From Diphasiastrum complanatum (taxonomy: Eukaryota; Streptophyta; Lycopodiopsida; Lycopodiales; Lycopodiaceae): a DNA stretch of 64,000 nt. Positions 26,501 to 36,400 of this stretch are shown here, piece after piece; positions within the stretch are counted from its first letter, which is position 1, and each line of letters begins with the position of its first letter. The notes below the pieces were generated by a model that worked only from the letters and a program-made list of their open reading frames with translations, had not been told where the DNA came from and ran no database searches. Both the position numbers and the translations under genes were made by a program. The stretch is from contig CM055110.1 of assembly GCA_029204225.1 (NCBI GenBank), positions 42,267,862 through 42,331,861 of the forward strand. Direction: 5' to 3'.

Positions 26501-28695
26501 CCAGCACATCTGCATCTCATTCATAACATATGTATCATGTTCAACCATTTAACATAACAAGCTAAACCCGACACCCCAACAAATGGCACAGTTAACATAA
26601 CACCCTAAACCCTAACAAATCATCCTAAACCCACAACCCCACAGCCATAACCATCAAAACAAGCCACAAGCATAATCATCATAACCACATCCATAAACAT
26701 CATCAACCCCACCCACGTCCTCATTGTGTCGTAGGCATTGCACCACAGGTATGTGCAGATTCAACATCAAAGCTGCACCTATGCAGCATACACTTAAACC
26801 TGCGTAGAATGTATTAATGGTCCAGGAATACAGTCCATTGGTTCGTGGAGCAGCTACATACCCAAGGGACCGAACCTAGCCCGATTCGGGCATCGTCCGG
26901 TCACAATGGCTGTTCGACGGGTTAGAAACGCAATTAGGTCAGTCGAAATGGACTAGTTTTGCAACTATCCGTCCGACGGTCCCGTTTCTCCTGGCGAGAT
27001 CCGTTTCAGGTGTCATCCGATTCGGCCAGCGTACAACCTCGATAGGAACCTGTGGGAGCAGACGGGACAAGGACCGGACAGACGTCAGGCCCAGTAAGTC
27101 CTTCCAAAGTTTAGGGTCAAAACAGGGCTTCGGGGACACTTTGCCGGGATCGGACCTGAAAACAGTGTGGTCCGCGTCCCCGATTCCGTAGCGCGATGAA
27201 AACAACTGCAACAAAACTGCTGCTAATAGTGGTGAATGGTCGTCAGAACCGTGCCATTCACTACATGGAGTGATAGGTCACCAGAAGAGTGGATGGTCAT
27301 CATAACTGTGTCGTTCACTACCGGGAACCAGAAGACCTACTGGCTGGCCCGACGACGAGGGACCCTTTCCCGGACCATGGCCAGTTGTTCTGCGGTGAAG
27401 TTAATTCCAATCCGTTGCGTTTCCTCGCCCTCGCCAGCTCGAGCAGGGGGGAGCAGGTCCGAGGACCATGAGGGCACGTAGCTGTAGCTCCGGTAGTCGC
27501 CCCATTATCTCTAGCTAGCTCTCGTGAAATTCAGCTTCTAGCTTCCGTTCGTTGTGTCGGCGGACATCTACCAGGACATGCTCCGACTAGTTGCCCACGT
27601 GACGTTGTACCACCCCAAACCCTAAATCTATCTCATCACATAGGCCATGGTACTGTGTAGAATGCATCAATGCTCCAGGAACATAGTCCACAGGTTCGTG
27701 ATCCCGATACAAACCCAACGGATCGAGCCTGGCTCGATTCGGGTATCGTTCGGTGAAAATGGCCCTTCGAGTGGAGAGAAGCGCAATTAGGTCAAGCGAA
27801 ATGGACTAGTTTTGCAACTCTCTGTCTGACGGCCCCGTTTTTCCAAACGGGATCCGATTCGAGTGCCGTCTGTTTCGGCCAGTGGACAACCTCGATATGA
27901 ACCTGTGGGAACAAACATGACAAGGAAACGACTGACAATCGGCCCACAACGTCCGTCCGAAGTTCGACGTTAAACAGGGCTTCGGGGACACTTTGTTCGG
28001 TCGGGACTTGACCACTGGGAGATGTTTCGGAGCCCCCATCCTGGTACGCAAAATTTCGACATCGTATTGTAGCGTGTTGAAGTAGTGCCATGACTAATTA
28101 GTAAGCTGTTGAAGTTCATCCAGGAAGAAACCGATCTCATCAACAAAGTCACAATAGTGTATAGCTTGTCACTCTTCTGGTGAGCCCTAATTTCCCCCAA
28201 AGACTTCTGCTCCTGAGAGCTTGTCACTCTTCTGGTGAGCATTCACCTCTTTGAGACAGTCACTGATGCACCCTAAACCCTAAACCAGTCATATGTTTGT
28301 CATACAAACCATCATCTTCACTCGAAGCCACTCTCAGAACTTTCTTTGCCGCTTTTTTAATGAAGGTTCGTAATAATTTATGAACTGCTCACTAGCCATG
28401 GTTGTTTAGTAATATCTCAGTTTGGAGAGGCATGGCCCAGTGGTTAGGTTTGTTGCAAATTTTTTTGGTACCGTTTTCCTGTTTTTTAACAGGAGGGGGC
28501 AGGTGGGTGCCAGACACCCTCTGCTAATTAATTCCGGGGGAAAAACAGGGGCCATAAATTGCTTTTATTTTGCTTTTGGGATTGGGGGACAGTGTAGTCA
28601 GGTGCCTGTATTTTCTTATTTTTTATTTTTTTTGAAAAAAAACGGACGCGTCCGGATGCGGACGCACCCCTGGCGCGTCCGCCATCCGCTTCCTT

Positions 28696-28731
<36 letters not shown>

Positions 28732-30483
28732 TAGTAAAGAGTGCCCGTCGTTGACGGGCAATGGATGGTCGTCGTTGACGGGTGGCCGATGTATGTGTGT
28801 GTATGTATGTGAGTGCATGTGTTATCTGTGTATGTGGATTTGTGGTCAATGGTGTGTGTGTGTGATTTATGTGGTCAATGGTGTGTGTGTGTGTGTATGA
28901 AATGTGGGTGTGTGTATGCATATGTGATTTATGTGGCCGATGGTGTGTGCATGTGCATTTCTCTGTGTATACTGAACTACTTGGAGCCCGATTTGTTGAT
29001 GCGGGCTTGTCTCGACGTGCAGCATTGGACGGAACAGACGACATGCATGACGGAGCCCATTGCAATACTGGACCACTTCTTGTAAATGCCAAAAAGTAAA
29101 CGACCGACTTTATCAGCACACCAAGCAGGTTGTTGCAAGTATGGATAAAGTTAGATACCAGTGATGAAAAAAGGGATTGAAGTCTCTCGGAGACACTAAT
29201 CTCAATGATTCAAGATGCCCAGTTCTTGGTGAGCCCTAAAATAGTGTGCAATTAAAAAATGAACACCATTCATTTGACCTTCCATCATTTATAGCTCTCA
29301 AAGATGGCAATACTTGAGGTGATGTAACAGTTCGACCAATGTTACCAAAAACAAAAAAACTTGTCTTTCAAATGAGAAACGGGGTTGGATCAAAACCAAA
29401 AGATCGCATGTGTTAGGATTTCAGAGGTAGATTGTCACATCCATTCCTGGCAAGGTACTACAGGAGCACGAGGAAAGGATGAGACATATTGATCAAGCAA
29501 ACTTGTACATCAAGAGAATAAAAAACTACAGAGTTGGGAAGAAAGAAAAAGGAAGAACCCTAGAGGTAAGAACAAAGGAAAACTTTGTGTCAAATTTCCA
29601 TTTCAATTTGAATAAATAAAAAAAAGTCTAGTTTTAGATATTCAACTTCTGCTATTTCCCACAGTCGTTGCAAGGATGGGATTAGCAAATATGTTCTTCA
29701 ATAGAGCATGAATAGACAGAGAAAAAAACTTTGGGTAAAACTTTCTGTTCATGATCTATGTGTAAAACTTTGGTAATTCAAAATAAATACGAAAGCCATA
29801 TAATAAATCTTAGTGCGGTTATGCTCATCGATGATGTTTTTTTAGGTGGATTGACAGGAGAAGGGGAGAACATATGGGGTGGGCGGAGTGCAGGTGTGCT
29901 CCCTAATGGTTAAAAGCAAGTTGTTTGGGCAAGAGCCCGATGGTTTAAGTGCTCGGGGGAGATGGGTGGGTGAGTTTTGCCATGTGACAAAAAAGGGCGA
30001 GGGAGTGTTAAAAAAAGATATGCTCATGCCCTTAGAAGCCTTAGTTTTTTTTTTTTTTGGGGGGGGACAGATTTCTTTCTTGATGGGGACTTTTTTTTGT
30101 CTCATTTAAAAAAAAGTGGATAGTGGGGGTTCACATTTTTAAGTGGATTTACATTCATATTTTTTTATGAGAGGTTTACATTTAAGAAAAAGTGTGTGTG
30201 TGTGCGCGTGCGTGGGGGAGGGGGGGGAGTAAATATTGATATATTTATTTTTAATGGAATGGAGTCACTCTCTTGTTTATATATCTACACACGCACGCAT
30301 TTTAACCTTCTTCATTTTTTTTATGGGCATGGAGGGACCTCCCTCCCTCTATGGGTGGTTGGTCAGCCTGTGGAGAGAGAGAGAGAGAGAGAGCCCATGG
30401 GAAAGAGAGAAGGAGAAAAAAGGGACTCTAGACTTTATACTTCATACAATATATCTCATCCACAAAAGATTTTTTATATGGAG

Positions 30484-30530
<47 letters not shown>

Positions 30531-33401
30531 CACACACACACATGCATTCATTATGTCGGGGGTCACACACACACAACGAACACGCGCACACGCACACACA
30601 CATAGGCACACACACACACACATAGGCATGCGCACGCGTGCACACACACACACACACACACACTCACTCACTCACTCACTCACTCACTCACACGTGTGTG
30701 TGTGCGTGCGTGCGTGCATGCACGTGTGTTCCAGATCCCCCTCCCCCCCTATTTTTCTCTTTTTATTGTCTCTTCTACTCCCCTCACCCCATCCCCCTCC
30801 TTTTTTGTTAATTGTGCATTTTTTGGCCCATGGATAAAAACTTGTGAGTAACGATTTAGGAGTTAAAGCTAGTGAGTTTGGGCTTGTGGTTAAACATTCC
30901 TTATAATGGCGGGCCAAGATAGGAATTTGAAGGATTGAAAAAAATAAGATAGTCAAGAAAAGTTTTATGTTCATGATTTATGGGTAAAACTTTGATAATT
31001 TAAAATAAATAAAAAAACCAAGTAATAAAGATTATTAGCTAAAGTTTGAAGCACATTGAAGTGTGTGAAAAAAATGAAACCTTAACTTCAAACTTCAAAT
31101 ATTTGAATTTAGTAAGTGGGAGGGAGGGGGTGGGGAATCTTTTTGGGGTCCACCCCTCAATGCACACAATGTGCAAATGTATGGGGATATGCACAATCCC
31201 CATACATGCATCCTCCTCCCCAAGTTTTCTAGTTAGAAAAAGCTCATGCATGGGTGAGGGGAGGAGGATGCATGGGTGCACCCATACACATGCGCAAAAC
31301 TGTACATAAGTTTAAATATATATATAGATATATGTCACTTGGACTCCTAATGTAGGCTCTACAAAATTAAGCAACCTAAAAAGAAAGTTCTAGACAGGTA
31401 ATTAATTAGGTCAAGGTTACGATTTCAAGAGACTATAGACAGCTAATAATCTGAGCTATGAACCTCATTTGGGACAAGTGAGAATTGAAAAGCTGCTCAA
31501 AGCTTGAGTAGCTGACAATTGCATAGATAGTTTTCGCTACAAGACAACAGAGCAACAAGAAATTTTCCAAGTGCACAGTCCTGAATTTCAGAATTTGATT
31601 GCAGAATAGGCTTCCTACTATGGGGTACTAGGGAATTTACTTTCAAAAGATTTAGATGCCAGGTGGCTAGAGTCAAACACTAAGGATCCATTGTTGCAAT
31701 TCCATCTTTGGCCACAAGAGCAAATGCTTTTATACTCTTCAAGATCTAATCAGATTTCTTGACCCTTGGCAAAAGGGTGATAAAGGATTGGATATCAATT
31801 TCAAGCAGCAAGCCAGAAGTTAAGGTTCTTGAAATCATCTTTTGATCTTCAACTCTTTCATCTGTTGTTGTCCTTATCGCACAAAATAGCTACTAGATTT
31901 TAACATCTGAGTATTTTTTTATAACAAATTTGCAATGGTATGAGATCCGTATGTTGCTCATAGTCTTTTTAAGCCTCAATTTGGTGCTTTTTGTTTGCTA
32001 AAGGCCCAAGGAAATACTTTGCTTTCAAGGTCAAACCCTAGAAGTTGCTCTCATTTGCTCTTCTATATATATGATATATGAACTGTCAGTGATGACATAA
32101 GGCAAATATGAAAAGAAACCGTCACAATTTCACATATAACTTGTCTAGTTTCAAAACATAATTTCAAACAAAAAAATGTTGCAAGATTTTTTGATTTTTT
32201 ATACAAATATTGCTTTCAACAGATGCGTGTATACACAAAAATTTGCCAAATGTAGGTTTGCCCTTGAAAAGAAGGTATTGATGAGGCGTGCATGGCTAAA
32301 GTCCACTCCTGACAAATCCTGCAAGCAATCACAGCAATACCCACAAAGTAAGTGCAATCCTTAGACTTCTTGCCCTTAGAAAAGAAGTATGTTCATGTAC
32401 AATACACATATTTCTATATTTTAGGTTTCATGCCACACCCTTTAAACATGACATTTGCCAGTTCTATTAAGAGATGTTTTGCTCTGGTTTAAGGTTTCAT
32501 CATAGGGTTTGACTATCTAGAATGGTTGAAGCTCCAAAAAAGTATGTACAATTGTTTATAGCACACTTATTAACTCTCATTTCCCATCTGAAAACTAGTT
32601 CTCTGCTTGCCGTGACCATCATCAGCCCCGTCTCTTACTGACCATCATCACCAATAAATGAAAAAGAACTACGTACGCCCCGCACAAAAATCCTTTGTTA
32701 AAAAATACGTAGTTTTGAGATTTTTATTTTGGTTGCGTTCCATTCCGGAACAGGCAACTATGAGTACCACATAAGGCTATTCTCAAGATTTGTTCAATGA
32801 CATTATACATGTCAACTGCAATACTTAAAGGGCACTTTTGCAAAATATTTGCTTGGAAAGTACTGTGAAGAGGAAGCCTTTCAAAGGTAAATTGCTTGCC
32901 TCAAGACAGTCAATTGCTAAAGTGTAGCTCAAGAAGCAAGCAACAATCTGGAAAAACATATTGGGTAAAAACAACTTATTTCCTAGCAAGAAAAAATCAT
33001 CTTTTTCACCAAAATTGGATCTCAAGCTCATCCCTAAAGACAATATTGGCTTTCAAATTTCTGAGAAAACATTGCAAGAAATACTCTTGACTAATATTGA
33101 AAAGAAATACTTTTGCAAGTAAATGAGAAAAATGCAATGGTGTAATGAAGAATACTATTCCAATTGACAAATGTGAAGGTGTGAAAGAAAAAACAAGGCT
33201 GCACGAAAGCTTACTAGCTTTGACAAATTCTGACCAGAGAGATTTACTCCACAAAGCCGAACTCGTTTCGAATGTAGACACTTGATGACCTCCTTTCTTG
33301 TCATCTCAGCTTTATTAGCATCTTCCTCCTCCTTTTTGGTCACAGCTGTGGTCAAACTTTCAATAAAGCCCTACCATATAGAAAAACTTATATCAAAAAT
33401 A

Positions 33402-33488
<87 letters not shown>

Positions 33489-36400
33489 TATATATATAAA
33501 TATATGTATATATGTGGCAACAGATGTTTACTTTGGGTGGTTAGCCGATGGAGGTTGCATCTTTTTATACGTATTTGGGTGCACTGTTCACTATCCCTGA
33601 CTTCAATATGAGAGGGGCCACCATATCTAAGTTGAGGAAGGGCCACGTGGTTCCAATCAGGTCAAGGAAACATAACAAGGATGACCCGAGTAAGTGCAGA
33701 TTGTTTGATACCATTGTCTCACCTACGGTTATAGGCTCCAGAGTAGACACTGAGACTAAGGCGTTGTCAGAGGATGAGACAGACATCCCTTCTAGATATC
33801 AGCACAAAGATCGACAACAACGTACAGTTTTAAGGCTCAGACTCTTGGCACCTAAGAGACCTCGATAGTCTATGAATAAAGGTACGAGGAGACATTTTTG
33901 CCATCCATAGGCTCCACATCTTCATCAGCATCAACATCATCTGTCCTCAGTCAGTATGGTCCCAGCTTCACTATGACATGATACCTGATATACAGCTCCA
34001 CTCTTATTATAGTTGCGTATCAACACCTTTATTCTTGCATATTCAATCTATGTAGAGATCTTGCACGTGAGAGCAGAGATTACTTTAAAATGATTAACAA
34101 GTTTATTTGTTTGAGACATTTTTATGCTCCTACATGGCCAATTTTAAGAGGCAGTTCTAATTTATTATTCAAGAGCCAGTAGTACTAGTGCGCATCGGTG
34201 GCTCCAGTAATTAAAATTTCAGAATATAAATCTTGTTTACTGTAAAGCCTACATTGAGAGCAATGTTTTTCAGTACTAGTTCCATACTTTTCCATACAGA
34301 TGACTCACAGGTCTTTTCTGGTAGGAAAGTTCCAGTTTTTAGAATCTGCCTGAGCCACTATCGGCAACTCTTTGTCTTTTTGTACTTTTTTGTGCCAATA
34401 TTTATGATTGATTTCGTAACAATTCTCCTTTATAAAGAGTAGCCCATCTATTCCTCTCAAATATATCTATATCCAATGTTTTATTCACTTCACAAAAGTG
34501 GCCACCTTTTACACTCATAAAAGGGCAATCTAATAATCATCTACCATGCATTATACCCTAAACTTTGGCAATGACAACAAAAATGGTAATGCCCAAAAAG
34601 TTGCATTGAAACTACTCAATGCTTTTGGCATGATCACAGAAGCAACAGCCCAATATGGGTCCACATATTCTTGACATATAACAAGCAAGACGTGAGCTTT
34701 GCATGTTTATAGAAAGCAAAGGCTTATTACTGACAATAACCAAAAGCAGCTCCATCAAATTAGCGTATCTAGCACCCTTTTCTCAGACATGGACACTTGA
34801 AAGGAACTGCTTCAATTTATACAATCAAATGCTTTTCAAACAATGTTGGTACCACAGATTCAGTTGTTAAGCCTACCACTAACTGGTAGTATTCCGCTTC
34901 TCTCAAAAGCTCCTGATAGGAAGAATGCTCCAAACTAGGAACTACACCTTCTCGAAGCCAATTCAAGATGTGACGAAAATGAGTTCCATCTCTGTCAATA
35001 AACACAGTACCCTGACCATTTGAAAACGGGAGACAATCCATTAAATTCTAATATAGGAAAATCGGTGATAAGAACGACAATACGTGTCCAAATTGAACTG
35101 ATGACAACAAGCTTTCAGAACCAAAAATAATTTCTTATTGAAAGCTTAATACAACCTGATGTTTGAACAGAAGTTCTAACTAAACATGTTGAAGATAACT
35201 GCAAAGCTAAGAAAAGAAAAAGAATGACCCAAAATCCATCCATCGTACTCAAACCTTCTTCGAGTCTATGTGAAGCCGGTACCGACCACTGAACATGGCT
35301 GCCAACATGGAGTCTACATCTCGCTGTGTCAAAGTATCTATAGTGGTAGCGAAAAGAATGCCTCCTGTACGTAAGAGCCCACTATATGGTAAGTACCTAC
35401 ACTTTCAGAGCTACATGTTACAATACATGTAAAAATCCTGCATACTTAGGATATTTGAAGAGCTATCGCGATCAGTTAGAGACAATTAAACTAAATACCT
35501 TGCATTTAAAGCTGCTACTGTTAAACGGTATGTAAATGCAAGTGATTTTTGGTATCGTATAGCACTGTGTTGCCCAAAATAAGCACTTATAAGATCCCAA
35601 GTGGCAGAATTCTGATACAGAGAATCCTACACAAGACGATTTTTCAGAAGCTACACCCTCTAACATCCACTTTTCAGATGTGTATGATACCAAGGAGTCT
35701 TATTGACTTAGGGAATCAAGCTACAGGTAAAGAGTTTCACCCTATCAATCCAATTTCTCAACCATAAGAAAAAGCTCCAACAGAAGGTGGTCAGGTGAAA
35801 ACAATAAAAAATTCCAATATTTTAACTTGCATTCCAAGGTTGCTGAACTTTACGTCTCACTTTCAAATACATCGGGCAGGGTCCATCTTCGACATAAAGT
35901 GTCTGAATGTGACTCCCAAGAGTCGTAGGGAATTGTACACATAGTCCAAGAGCTAGTAAATCACAGTCGTAGGTTAAACTGCAGGGCTCTTGAGGCTTAG
36001 TAACTCAACAATCTTGCCTCACTTGCTGGTCAACCATTTCTTGGCTCGGCCAAGTTCAAAGGAAATTGACTTCTATGGCATTCACGTGGTGCAATTAAGT
36101 CAATCAAGCTTGCACAAAAACATCTTATGTTCACTAGAAAGCTTGAGGCCTCAAGTTAACAAGATCCCTTAGCAGATCCAACTTAAAAAGTAACTTTTGC
36201 AAAACTGAATTTGACTACTATTCAAACAACGAAAAAGGATTATCATTTGTCACCTTGAGCAGCAATATTGAGGAGGACAGAACAAATCAGGCAAAGCTAT
36301 TTTCCTTGCTTTGCAAATAATTGCAAAGCAAGGAAAATAGCTTTGCCTGATTTGTTCTGTCCTCCTCAATATTGCTGCTCAAGGTGACAAATGATAATCC

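Larger units (their letters stand above)
22413..28697 (+). mobile_element. GC-rich hAT (DUF659-type) transposon in intron 5
   Basis: A block of markedly higher GC than its surroundings starts and ends in (TA)n runs (22398-22412 and 28698-28730). Just inside each end lie clusters of GGACGCGTCC-type motifs (22441-22560; 28644-28690) followed by a poly(T)/poly(A) run, giving a loose inverted symmetry. It contains a spliced transposase gene (23029-26292). The 8-bp target duplication cannot be read because both flanks are TA repeat, and no crisp terminal inverted repeat was found, so the ends are approximate. It is antisense to the host gene. Confidence 0.65.

Noticed and set aside
28421-28450. 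SINE-like head (GGCATGGCCCAGTGGTTAGG) inside the hAT region
   Set aside because: Only an A-box-like motif; no B box or target duplication found.
32825-33043. Alternative pentapeptide-like exon between exons 4 and 5
   Set aside because: A frame with QANILQKCPL looked promising, but the true exon 5 at 32235-32318 matches the family over its whole length and fits the phases.
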